Positions 22,312-29,685 of a stretch of 34,349 nt of DNA are shown here, one piece after another (position 1 is the first letter of the stretch; each line of letters starts with the position of its first letter). The notes under the pieces are model-generated. The model was not told the origin of the DNA. It saw only the letters and a program-made list of their open reading frames with translations, and did no database searches. A program made the translations under genes and the position numbers. Where the stretch lies: positions 1-34,349 of the IMG/VR virus record IMGVR_UViG_3300031951_000660. One strand, written 5' to 3'. The DNA is from a virus.

Positions 22312-24738
22312 ATGGCACTTGACCGTCTTACACAAATCACCAGTTCTGGTATTTCAAGCACCGCACCTTTGACGGGCATTAATATCACTGGTGTGATTAC
22401 TGCGACTTCGATCACAGCACCAAACTACGGGAATGTCAATTCCACAGCACTAAATGTATCAGGCGTCTCCACATTCCAAAGTAATGTGAATCTTGGTGAT
22501 AATGATAAAATTCTTTTAGGTGATAGTAATGATCTGCAGATTTATCACGATGGGTCCAACAGTATAATTAGTGATTCTGGAACTGGAAATTTAGCTATTG
22601 CTGGAAGTAATGGCATAATATTATACAATGCTGCTTTTAGTGAATTACTTGCCGTATTTAATACAAATGGAGCAGCAGAACTTTATTATGATAACTCAAA
22701 AGAACTGGAAACCACAGGATACGGTGCGACTGTCTTTGGAGTTTTACAGTCACAAGGACTTCAATCTTCTGGTATCATTACTGCGACTAATGGAGTTCAA
22801 GTTGGTTCAGCTTCAAGTATCACTGTTGGAAATGCGTTTATAAGAAATAATTTGGTTGGTTTAGGAACCACAAGCACCACTGGTAGAAATGCTGGCATCA
22901 ATACTGCAACTGGAACTATAATTTACAATGCGACAGAAGGGGCAGTTCAAGTTTACAATGGAAATATTCAGGGATGGGCAAATGTTGGATCGCCTTATAT
23001 TCAGGCAACAGGTGGAACTATAAGTGAATATGAACTAAATGGTGCTTTTTATAGAGCACATCGTTTCACTTCTTCTGGAACATTTAACGTTACTTCTTCT
23101 AGAACAGACGCAGTTATTGAATATTTGGTAGTCGCTGGCGGCGGTGGTGGCGGTGCTGGTCCCTCTGGAGGTGGTGGCGGAGGTGGTGCTGGTGGTTTAT
23201 TGTACAACTCTTCATATCCAATTACACCAGGTTCTTATTCAGTTACAATTGGTAGTGGTGGTGCAGGACTCCCAGCAGCAGGAACACCAAATGATGGAAC
23301 TCCATCAACAATATCAAGACCTGATATAACAACTATTACTGCAATTAGTGGCGGTGGTGGAGGAGAATTTTCACCTTCAGCACCAGCAGCTGCTGGACAT
23401 CCTGGAGGTTCTGGCGGCGGCGGCGGCGCAGTTGCTACGATTCCATCTATTGGTGGTGGTTCTGGAACTTCTGGTCAAGGAAATCCTGGTGGATATGGTC
23501 AACATAATCCATCCGTTTATGCTGCTTTTGGAGGTGGTGGCGGAGCAGGAAGACAAGGTAATCCAATGGGAACTTCTGGTCCTGGTCCATCTACATATGG
23601 TGGCGTTGGTGGTGACGGATTATCATATAGTCTTACAGGAACATCAGTGACTTATGCAGGTGGCGGTGGTGGTGGAGCAAATGTAGCAGGTCAAGGGGGA
23701 TCTGGTGGACCTGGTGGAGGTGGTAGTGGTGGATCACCAGCAGGAGCAGGAAATGATGGAACTGCTAACACAGGTGGGGGCGGTGGTGGAGCATCACATG
23801 CATCTCCTAATGTTTCAAAGTCTGGTGCATCTGGTGTTGTTGTAATTCGATATCAACAAGGTTTAATCGCAGCAAAAGCAAGTGGCGGTACAGTTTCATA
23901 TTCTCCAACAAAAACAATTCATACATTTTTAGGTTCTGGCACCTTTAGCATATTAAGCCCATCTTTAACTTCTATTGATTATTTGGTTATCGCTGGTGGC
24001 GGCGGTGGCGGGGGTACTATTTCTGGTGGTGGTGGGGCAGGAGCAATTCAATATGCGACTTCGGCACCAGTTTCAGCATCTCCAGGACAATACACCGTAA
24101 CAGTTGGTGGAGGTGGGCAAGGTGGAAATGGAGATATGGGCATTCAGGCGACGAATGGATCAAATAGTTCTTTATCACTTTCAACTACAGTAACTGCTAC
24201 TGGTGGTGGAGCAGGTTCTCCAAACTATGGAAGTACAGGTCTTCCTGGTGGTTGTGGTGGTGGAGGCGGTAGAGCTCCTGGACCTGGTGGACCAATTCAA
24301 CCAGGAGGAACTGGATCAGGTGCCACTGGTGGTGCTCCTGTAACTGCCTCCCCACCGTTAGGATGGGGAAATCCTGGTGGAACTGGAAGCAATAGTGGCG
24401 GTGGAGATGGTTATGGTTCAGGCGGTGGCGGCGGCGGCGCTGGCAATGCCGGAAGTAATGCTTCTGGTGGAACTGGTGGAAATGGTGGAAGTGGTCTTGC
24501 TTTTACCATTTCTGGCACAACATTAACTTATTCTGGCGGCGGTGGTGGTGGAGCTTATAACGGAACTGGTGGCACCGGTGGCGGCGGTGGTGGTGGAAAT
24601 GGATCTACAGGTTCTGGAACACTTGCTACAGTAGGTCAAGCAAACACCGGTGGCGGCGGGGGCGCTGGAGGATATCCATACTATAGAAGTGGTGGAACTG
24701 GTGGTTCCGGTATCGTCATCATCTCCTACCCATCATAA
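22312..24738 (+). CDS. Glycine-rich tail fibre/adhesin with two Gly-rich domains (808 aa)
   Basis: The shaft includes NLGDNDKILLGDSNDLQIYH and NGAAELYYDNSKELETTGYG, motifs common in marine phage fibres; the second also occurs in the giant fibre (ELYYDNFKKFETTGYG). A TGRNAGINTATGTIIYN turn precedes two Gly-rich domains at ~269-516 and ~555-808, each starting EYLVVAGGGGGG or DYLVIAGGGGGG. The linker between them (KASGGTVSYSPTKTIHTF) matches the one in the fibre at 15083, so the two-domain tips are homologous. The last ~12 codons are nearly identical in DNA to the end of the 15083 gene. The gene probably encodes an alternative receptor-binding fibre. Confidence 0.85.
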   Translation: MALDRLTQITSSGISSTAPLTGINITGVITATSITAPNYGNVNSTALNVSGVSTFQSNVNLGDNDKILLGDSNDLQIYHDGSNSIISDSGTGNLAIAGSNGIILYNAAFSELLAVFNTNGAAELYYDNSKELETTGYGATVFGVLQSQGLQSSGIITATNGVQVGSASSITVGNAFIRNNLVGLGTTSTTGRNAGINTATGTIIYNATEGAVQVYNGNIQGWANVGSPYIQATGGTISEYELNGAFYRAHRFTSSGTFNVTSSRTDAVIEYLVVAGGGGGGAGPSGGGGGGGAGGLLYNSSYPITPGSYSVTIGSGGAGLPAAGTPNDGTPSTISRPDITTITAISGGGGGEFSPSAPAAAGHPGGSGGGGGAVATIPSIGGGSGTSGQGNPGGYGQHNPSVYAAFGGGGGAGRQGNPMGTSGPGPSTYGGVGGDGLSYSLTGTSVTYAGGGGGGANVAGQGGSGGPGGGGSGGSPAGAGNDGTANTGGGGGGASHASPNVSKSGASGVVVIRYQQGLIAAKASGGTVSYSPTKTIHTFLGSGTFSILSPSLTSIDYLVIAGGGGGGGTISGGGGAGAIQYATSAPVSASPGQYTVTVGGGGQGGNGDMGIQATNGSNSSLSLSTTVTATGGGAGSPNYGSTGLPGGCGGGGGRAPGPGGPIQPGGTGSGATGGAPVTASPPLGWGNPGGTGSNSGGGDGYGSGGGGGGAGNAGSNASGGTGGNGGSGLAFTISGTTLTYSGGGGGGAYNGTGGTGGGGGGGNGSTGSGTLATVGQANTGGGGGAGGYPYYRSGGTGGSGIVIISYPS

Positions 24739-24741
24739 ATA
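24734..24741 (+). promoter_or_regulatory. Late promoter octamer CATAAATA (stop-codon embedded)
   Basis: The octamer overlaps TAA 24736-24738. The 14-base leader TCTAAAAAACCATA leads to ATG 24756, and 13 of its 14 bases match the leader before 15083. Confidence 0.72.
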
Positions 24742-24755
24742 TCTAAAAAACCATA

Positions 24756-25496
24756 ATGGCATATATTGGTAGACAATTAGACGCTGGAAATTATCTCAAA
24801 CTGGATGATATCTCATCACAGTTTAATGGGTCTACCGTAAGATTCAACTTAACCTCTGGTGGAAATCCATACTATCCTGGATCACCATTTTCAATTCTGG
24901 TATCTCTTGGTGGTGTTATACAAGAACCATCATCAGCATATGAGATTGATGAAAACCAAATCATCTTCGCAGCAGCACCACAATCAACTGATGACTTCTT
25001 TTGCATTTCTCTTGGAGTTGCACTAGGTGTTGGTGTTCCTGCTGATGGATCAGTTACCTTTGCAAAACTAGCACCTTCAGCAAGAGGAGTTGGTATTCAG
25101 TCTGGCGGCGTCAACATTGGAGTTGGTGTTACTCAACTTAACTTTATTGGTTTTGGAAATACTTTTGCCTATAATTCATCAACCAATTCTATTGATGTAA
25201 GTATTTCTGGAAATGCTGGCGCGGGTGGAACATTCAGTGCCAATGCTGTTGGTGTTCATACCACAAAGATTCTTGGAATCAATACCACAACTATTGCTGG
25301 TGCTGCTAACTCTGAAGGAGCAATTCAGGCAGTTGGTAACATTGCTCTTGTAGATGGTGCCATTTTAACAGATCAAAATATTGATTCAAATCTTTTTATT
25401 CCATCAGGTAAAAACGGTCTTGTAATTGGTCCCGTAACAGTTGGACTTGGTATTACAATTGACGTTGCAACTGGTTCCGTTTTAGTCGTAGTCTAA
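24756..25496 (+). CDS. Virion structural protein, LDDISSQFNGS family (246 aa)
   Basis: The N-terminal ~115 residues (MAYIGRQLDAGNYLKLDDIS, FNGSTVRFNLTSGGNPYYPG, GGVIQEPSSAYEID, FCISLGVALGVGVPADGS) are a domain recurring in marine phage structural proteins and related to the start of the 428-residue protein at 12470. A middle VGIQSGGVNIGVGVTQLNFI region follows. The C terminus (IPSGKNGLVIGPVTVGLGIT, then TGSVLVVV) is the end motif shared with 12470, 28014 and 28250. The whole reads as a short fibre or fibre-base protein with a conserved anchor and cap but no specialised tip. Function beyond virion structure is not known. Confidence 0.75.
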   Translation: MAYIGRQLDAGNYLKLDDISSQFNGSTVRFNLTSGGNPYYPGSPFSILVSLGGVIQEPSSAYEIDENQIIFAAAPQSTDDFFCISLGVALGVGVPADGSVTFAKLAPSARGVGIQSGGVNIGVGVTQLNFIGFGNTFAYNSSTNSIDVSISGNAGAGGTFSANAVGVHTTKILGINTTTIAGAANSEGAIQAVGNIALVDGAILTDQNIDSNLFIPSGKNGLVIGPVTVGLGITIDVATGSVLVVV

Positions 25497-25499
25497 ATA
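25492..25499 (+). promoter_or_regulatory. Degenerate late promoter octamer TCTAAATA
   Basis: There is one mismatch from TATAAATA at position 2. It still overlaps the TAA stop (25494-25496) in the same way as the perfect copies. The next gene has an AAAGGA ribosome-binding site. Confidence 0.4.
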
Positions 25500-25520
25500 T
25501 TCAAAAGGTGATATAAAGGA

Positions 25521-26588
25521 ATGAGCACTCTCCGCGTTAGTAATATAGAAGCAAAGGCAGATGCTTCAAGTCCTACTATTGATGAGAAGGTTAAAGTTAC
25601 CAACTCGCAGGGAAGAGTTCTGGTACAGATTGATGGTAAGACTGTTGGTATTACCACGGTAGGAATTAACACAACGGGCAATACATTTACTGTTGATCCA
25701 AATGGTAATATTCAGTTTGTAGGTGTCATTACTGCTGCGAACGTTAATACCACTGGTGTTTCTACTTTTACAAGATTAAATGTTGGAACTGGTGGAACAG
25801 TTATTACTACAACTGCTACTGGTTTTATTGGATTGGGAACTAATAATCCATTAAACAAAACTCATATTGGAGTAAGTGATCCAACATCTCTTGGCACTTC
25901 ATCCGATGGTATAAGAATTAGTGATGGAACTAGAAACGTCCAATTATCAAGAACAGGTTCTTCTTATAGTTATGGCGGTATAACTGGAACTGGAAGTTTA
26001 ATTTATTCTTACGATACATTATCCTTACAAGCAGATACCAGCAATCCAATTATATTTTCTACTGGTGCAAATGAAAGAGCAAGAATTGATAGCTCTGGAA
26101 ACCTAAAACTTTCAGCAGCGGGGACAAAAGTATTAAATAGTTCTGGCAATCCAATTCTTCAACAAACTGGAAGTATTCTTCAAGTAATTTGGAAAGATTT
26201 GGGTTCTTCATCTTTTACTGCTACTTCCACTTCTTCAACATATAGAGCCACTGGTTTTACAAATACTATTACACCAAGTGCATCTACTAGTAAGATACTT
26301 CACACTGTAACTATCGGATGTCAATTTATTTGTGATGGAAATATAGCAATTGCTAGAGGTGGAACTGTAGTTTCTCCAAGTTTAATGGACTCTTATAGAG
26401 ATGGTATTACTGCTTCATATACAAATGATATGCCCGCATATACTTTTACTTGGTTAGACAGTCCAGCGACGACATCATTGATTAGTTATGAATTGTATTG
26501 TAGGGCAACAGGATGTGGTGGAGTTATGTTTGTTGGATCAGCAGGAGATTTTAATTCTTCTTGGACTTTAATGGAGGTAGCAGCGTAA
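25521..26588 (+). CDS. Tail fibre with SITP/SKIL-type tip (355 aa)
   Basis: The N-terminal anchor MSTLRVSNIEAK and TIDEKVKVTNSQGRVLVQID precede shaft segments (GVITAANVNTTGVSTFTRLN, GFIGLGTNNP) and a TGANERARIDSSGNLKLS strand. The tip from about residue 239 (TYRATGFTNTITPSASTSKI, then IARGGTVVSPS and an aromatic DMPAYTFTWLDSP strand) has the same opening pattern as the tip of the fibre at 26932: variable strand, (T/S)ITP, SK/SR-(I/L)-hydrophobic. This beta-sandwich type is common in marine phage fibres. The stop TAA shares its last A with the ATG of the next gene, which fits translational coupling to its partner. Confidence 0.8.
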   Translation: MSTLRVSNIEAKADASSPTIDEKVKVTNSQGRVLVQIDGKTVGITTVGINTTGNTFTVDPNGNIQFVGVITAANVNTTGVSTFTRLNVGTGGTVITTTATGFIGLGTNNPLNKTHIGVSDPTSLGTSSDGIRISDGTRNVQLSRTGSSYSYGGITGTGSLIYSYDTLSLQADTSNPIIFSTGANERARIDSSGNLKLSAAGTKVLNSSGNPILQQTGSILQVIWKDLGSSSFTATSTSSTYRATGFTNTITPSASTSKILHTVTIGCQFICDGNIAIARGGTVVSPSLMDSYRDGITASYTNDMPAYTFTWLDSPATTSLISYELYCRATGCGGVMFVGSAGDFNSSWTLMEVAA

Positions 26589-26914
26589 TGAAAAAAATAA
26601 CAATTCACCAAGCAATTGATTCTTTATTACCTGGTGCGGAATTTTCAATAAGAGACGATGATTATAACACTATTGACTGGTGGGACGAAGTATATCAACA
26701 ACCAACAGAAGAGGAAGTAGAAGCAGAAATAGCAAGACTTCAAACAGAATATAGTCAGCAAGAATATCAAAGATTAAGAGCACCAGAATATCCAGACTTG
26801 AAAGAACTTGCTGATGCTTTGTATTGGTCTTCAAAAGGCGATAATACAAAACTTGATGAGTATTATGCTAAATGTGAAGCAGTTAAATTAAAGTATCCTA
26901 AACCAAAACAATAA
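26588..26914 (+). CDS. Fibre-assembly-like partner protein, XkdW-like (108 aa)
   Basis: The start is taken at ATG 26588, overlapping the fibre stop by one base and preceded by GGAGG at 26573-26577; an upstream ATG at 26561 lies well inside the fibre. The protein contains ITIHQAIDSLLPGAEFSIRD, DWWDEVYQQPTEEEVEAEIA, then RLQTEYSQQEYQRLRAPEYP, DLKELADALYW and VKLKYPKPKQ. It is a clear paralogue of the 106-residue protein at 27678 and more distantly of the one at 21964. The central EVEAEIARLQ helix probably forms a coiled coil. The position after the fibre, as with Tfa/gp38-type helpers, suggests a fibre-assembly chaperone (inference). Confidence 0.78.
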   Translation: MKKITIHQAIDSLLPGAEFSIRDDDYNTIDWWDEVYQQPTEEEVEAEIARLQTEYSQQEYQRLRAPEYPDLKELADALYWSSKGDNTKLDEYYAKCEAVKLKYPKPKQ

Positions 26915-26917
26915 ATA
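26910..26917 (+). promoter_or_regulatory. Late promoter octamer AATAAATA (stop-codon embedded)
   Basis: The octamer overlaps TAA 26912-26914. The 14-base leader CCTAAAAAACTCCA leads to ATG 26932. Confidence 0.72.
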
Positions 26918-26931
26918 CCTAAAAAACTCCA

Positions 26932-27681
26932 ATGAGCATTCTGAATGTCAATACAATAAAACCAGTTGGAACAGGTCAGACTGTCACGGTGAGTGCTACT
27001 GACTTCAAAATTGGTACAACTACTTTGAGTTCTGGTGGTAGTGGGACTTTCGTTGGTAACGTTACTGGTAATATTACTGGCAATGTTACTGGTAATGTAA
27101 CTGGCAATGTTACTGGTAATGTAACTGGCAATGTTGCTGGTAATATCAATTCAATAGGTATTAGTACTTTAACAACAATTAGAGGGAGTGATAATACCAT
27201 TACAGTTCCAACTGGACATAAACTAGTTGGCACGGATACTGGAAGTCTTTATGCTCCCGGAACACTTGTACAGTATAGTGAATATAGAGTCCCATCAGTC
27301 AATGATGTTTATGTCACTATTAGTGAAGATGTAATTTACAATACTCCTGTTACAGTTTCAATTACTCCAAAATTTTCAAATAGTAGATTAATCATTCACG
27401 CAGAGTGTCAGACGAGAATTATTCCATCTGAAGGAATATCCGCAATGATTAAAAGAGATGGTTCAGCAATAAATGGAAGTTATCAAAGAAATTCCTTATT
27501 CTTTGCTTATAAAGGAGATGAGGTGAATCACCATTATCAAGTTCACTGTAATACTTCCGTGGTGTCTAACTCAACCAATTCAACAACATTTTTATTATCC
27601 ATACAACCTTATGGCGGATCTGGTGAGTTTAACTATGGTTGGGGAAATAATTACATACAAGTATGGGAGGTGGCACAATGA
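26932..27681 (+). CDS. Short tail fibre with SITP-type tip (249 aa)
   Basis: The anchor MSILNVNTIKPVGTGQTVTV opens the protein. A shaft of seven to eight GNVT/GNIT tetrapeptides follows at ~42-72. The tip at ~105-249 has LVQYSEYRVPSVND, TPVTVSITPKFSNSRLIIHA, IKRDGSAINGSY and ends NNYIQVWEVAQ. It is related in pattern to the tip of the fibre at 25521, although the residues are mostly different, as expected for receptor-binding regions. The gene ends in an ATGA overlap with its partner. Confidence 0.8.
   Translation: MSILNVNTIKPVGTGQTVTVSATDFKIGTTTLSSGGSGTFVGNVTGNITGNVTGNVTGNVTGNVTGNVAGNINSIGISTLTTIRGSDNTITVPTGHKLVGTDTGSLYAPGTLVQYSEYRVPSVNDVYVTISEDVIYNTPVTVSITPKFSNSRLIIHAECQTRIIPSEGISAMIKRDGSAINGSYQRNSLFFAYKGDEVNHHYQVHCNTSVVSNSTNSTTFLLSIQPYGGSGEFNYGWGNNYIQVWEVAQ
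27055..27147. repeat. Tandem 12-bp repeats encoding GNVT/GNIT units
   Basis: About 7.75 units of a 12-bp repeat (GGTAATGT(T/A)ACT type) encode successive GN(V/I)(T/A) tetrapeptides. Length change by slippage would keep the frame and alter only shaft length. Confidence 0.9.
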
Positions 27682-27998
27682 CCTATAATCGTTCTATTGG
27701 TGTTGTAGAAGCACTACGAAATTTAGTTCCTGGTACAAAATGGATAGTTAAAAACAATACTTATGAAGGTTTAGATTGGTTGGATGAAGAGGAAGAATGT
27801 CCAACGAGAGAGGAAATTGAATTAGAAATTGCTAGACTTCAAGAAGAATATGCTGCAAAAGAATACCAACGCCAAAGAGCACCAGAGTATCCAGATATCA
27901 AAGACCAACTTGATGCGATTTGGAAAGGTGGAGATGCCTATGAAGAAATGCTCACAAGAGTAATGGAAGTCAAAGCAAAATATCCAAAACCAGAATAA
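27678..27998 (+). CDS. Fibre-assembly-like partner protein, XkdW-like (106 aa)
   Basis: ATG 27678 overlaps the fibre stop in an ATGA junction, with GGGAGGTGG just upstream as ribosome-binding site. The protein has VVEALRNLVPGTKWIVKNNT, DWLDEEEECPTREEIELEIA, then RLQEEYAAKEYQRQRAPEYP, DIKDQLDAIWKGGD and VKAKYPKPE. The middle and end are nearly the same as in the 108-residue protein at 26588 (QRxRAPEYPD, V(K)xKYPKP), while the first 35 residues differ. If these proteins fold fibre tips, the variable N-terminal part may read the tip and the constant part may do the shared job; that is inference. Confidence 0.78.
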   Translation: MTYNRSIGVVEALRNLVPGTKWIVKNNTYEGLDWLDEEEECPTREEIELEIARLQEEYAAKEYQRQRAPEYPDIKDQLDAIWKGGDAYEEMLTRVMEVKAKYPKPE

Positions 27999-28001
27999 AT
28001 A
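27994..28001 (+). promoter_or_regulatory. Late promoter octamer AATAAATA (stop-codon embedded)
   Basis: The octamer overlaps TAA 27996-27998. The 12-base leader TTCAAAAAACCA leads to ATG 28014. Confidence 0.72.
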
Positions 28002-28013
28002 TTCAAAAAACCA

Positions 28014-28253
28014 ATGAGCACACTCAAAGCCAATATTATTGATTCAACTTCCACAACAACGGAGTTCAAAGAAACCATCACTGCAAATGGTGATAAGCAA
28101 TGGGTGGATACTTATGGAGTGATTAAAACCAATCGTGATACCATTGCTGAAAATGTGATCATTCCCGCAGGAACCAATGGTCTTTCTTCTGGTCCCATTA
28201 CAGTTCAACCTGGATATGAAGTTACAGTAAATGGAGAGTGGGTAATTGTATGA
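28014..28253 (+). CDS. Mini structural protein: anchor plus end motif (79 aa)
   Basis: This protein consists of a fibre-type N terminus (MSTLKANIIDSTSTTTEFKE) joined directly to KQWVDTYGVIKTNRDTI and the end motif AGTNGLSSGPITVQPGYEVT, closing with NGEWVIV. It is a clear tandem paralogue of the next gene (QWVD(T/S)YGVIKTN, GTNG, VTVxGxWxIV). The C-terminal codons provide GGAGAGTGGG, which can act as the ribosome-binding site of the next gene, and the stop overlaps the next ATG (ATGA at 28250-28253). It could be a fibre-base connector or decoration protein. Confidence 0.72.
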   Translation: MSTLKANIIDSTSTTTEFKETITANGDKQWVDTYGVIKTNRDTIAENVIIPAGTNGLSSGPITVQPGYEVTVNGEWVIV

Positions 28254-28492
28254 CTCGCATCTACGTTCAAAACATTCGCTCTCAAACTGGTAGCACAGTT
28301 GATTTTAAAGATCCAATCAGCGTCAATGGTGCTTCACAATGGGTTGATAGTTATGGTGTGATTAAAACAAATAAAAATACTATTGATGAGAACGTGACGA
28401 TACCATTGGGAACTAACGGAGTCACTGCCGGAACAGTGACAGTCGGTGCTGGTTACACCGTCACAGTACAAGGAGTTTGGACAATCGTATGA
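28250..28492 (+). CDS. Mini structural protein, tandem paralogue (80 aa)
   Basis: The start is taken at ATG 28250 inside the ATGA overlap; an in-frame ATG at 28238 lies within the previous gene and is less well placed. The product reads MTRIYVQNIRSQTGSTVDFK, then SQWVDSYGVIKTNKNTIDEN and GTNGVTAGTVTVGAGYTVTV with the final GVWTIV. It differs from its tandem neighbour mainly in the first 30 residues. Its own C-terminal codons contain AAGGAGTTTGG, the likely ribosome-binding site for the fibre starting at 28489. The three genes are therefore chained by coupling. Confidence 0.72.
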   Translation: MTRIYVQNIRSQTGSTVDFKDPISVNGASQWVDSYGVIKTNKNTIDENVTIPLGTNGVTAGTVTVGAGYTVTVQGVWTIV

Positions 28493-29343
28493 CTAGCAGA
28501 ATTATAGTTAATAATATTCAATCTGATACTGGTGTCTCTACTGTAACAATTAGTAGTCCAGTAACTCTTAGTGGTGGCATTACTGGTGGTGGTTTTGCTG
28601 TTGGCACCGGTGCTTCCATTGCTTCTCCTGCGACTAATATACTGACCATAGGTACTAATAATACCGAAAGAATAAGAGTAGGTGCTGCTGGATCTATTGG
28701 TATAGGGACTGATAATCCGACTAAATTTATTGATATAACTGGTGTTCATTCCGGAATTAATACCACCGGAAGATTTGTAATGAGTCCTCATGCCGCTGGA
28801 TGGGACACTGGTGTAACTTCTGGCAATATACATCACCACTATATTGATAATTTTAGATTATATTCTGGGCAGATTGGATCTGGGACAGAAAGATTTAAGG
28901 TTGATAGTAATGGATATATGTCTGTCCTATATCAACCTGCATTCAGAGCAACAGCTACTACATCTGTAACTATTACATCAGCACAAAGATTACCGTATAA
29001 TTCCACCTCTGATAGTGGTGGTTTTGATAACACAAACTCATATAATACTTCAACTTATGCCTTTACTGCACCAGTCGGTGGAGTTTATTTTTTCCAAGCC
29101 TCAACATATACTGATGCAAATACAGAATCAATGTGGGATATAAGAGTAAATGGAAATATTCGCCAAAGGGCAGAGTTAAGACAAACTGCAGGAGATGATA
29201 TTGGAGAAAATACTATCATTAATGCATCATGTATTGTAAGTTTAGCAACAAATGATGTAGTTGATATTTATTGGGCATCAAATAGTGTTCAATTAATTTC
29301 AGGTAGTGGTTTTATTTCATTTTCAGGCGCCAAAATATCATAA
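28489..29343 (+). CDS. Tail fibre with C1q-like C-terminal domain (284 aa)
   Basis: The start at ATG 28489 forms an ATGA overlap with the previous stop. The anchor is MTSRIIVNNIQSDTGVSTVT. The shaft has SPATNILTIGTNNTERIRVG and GSIGIGTDNPTKFIDITG. Residues ~148-284 form a second C1q-like sandwich: YQPAFRATATTSVTITSAQR, YAFTAPVGGVYFFQAST at ~190, ASCIVSLATNDVVDIYWASN and a final GFISFSGAKIS strand. The shared order YQPxF / FTAPVxGxYxF / L-x-x-N-D matches the fibre at 13790, although the surface sequence differs. A trimeric receptor-binding tip is inferred. The following gene is a near-copy of the 90-residue partner at 14793. Confidence 0.8.
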   Translation: MTSRIIVNNIQSDTGVSTVTISSPVTLSGGITGGGFAVGTGASIASPATNILTIGTNNTERIRVGAAGSIGIGTDNPTKFIDITGVHSGINTTGRFVMSPHAAGWDTGVTSGNIHHHYIDNFRLYSGQIGSGTERFKVDSNGYMSVLYQPAFRATATTSVTITSAQRLPYNSTSDSGGFDNTNSYNTSTYAFTAPVGGVYFFQASTYTDANTESMWDIRVNGNIRQRAELRQTAGDDIGENTIINASCIVSLATNDVVDIYWASNSVQLISGSGFISFSGAKIS

Positions 29344-29349
29344 TAAATA
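29342..29349 (+). promoter_or_regulatory. Late promoter octamer AATAAATA (stop-codon embedded)
   Basis: The octamer overlaps TAA 29341-29343. A second partial copy (ACTAAATA) follows at 29352-29359. ATG 29384 is 34 bases downstream. Confidence 0.6.
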
Positions 29350-29383
29350 CCACTAAATACTTCAAAACAATTTACATATAAGT

Positions 29384-29665
29384 ATGGACTATACAATTAC
29401 TTTAACGGAAGCAGAAGACCTAGCACTTCAATACGTCGCTGCTGATCCTCAGGACTGGATTGATAATGCAGCAACCAATCGTGCTCGCATTGCGATTGAC
29501 GAAATCTGCGACCTTTACGTCAAGCATAAGTTAGATAATAACGAAGCAATCACTGCTACTAACAAACCAGATATGGTTTTGGCAGCTTATGAAGAAGGTT
29601 TAGTCAAGACAGCAGCACAAAGAAACGAAGAGGCAGCAGCAGCGTCAGCAGCACTCGCTGGTTGA
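29384..29665 (+). CDS. 93-residue conserved protein, partner of a C1q-tipped fibre (copy 2)
   Basis: Over 86 residues it matches the 90-residue protein at 14793 except for two adjacent residues, but its codons differ silently at about 31 sites. The tail is extended (AAASAALAG). The same motifs are present: MDYTITLTEAEDLALQYVAA, DWIDNAATNRARIAIDE, KPDMVLAAYEEGLVKTAAQR. It again sits directly downstream of a C1q-tipped fibre. The strength of protein conservation against so much silent change points to tight functional constraint. A fibre-assembly helper or a small structural part of the C1q-type fibre is inferred. Confidence 0.8.
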   Translation: MDYTITLTEAEDLALQYVAADPQDWIDNAATNRARIAIDEICDLYVKHKLDNNEAITATNKPDMVLAAYEEGLVKTAAQRNEEAAAASAALAG

Positions 29666-29685
29666 TAATACAAAGGAGTTTATAA

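Noticed and set aside
22307-22314. AATAAATG before the 808-residue fibre as a late promoter
   Set aside because: It overlaps the start codon and lacks the final A, so a transcript from it would miss the start; the gene is probably read from the promoter at 21485.
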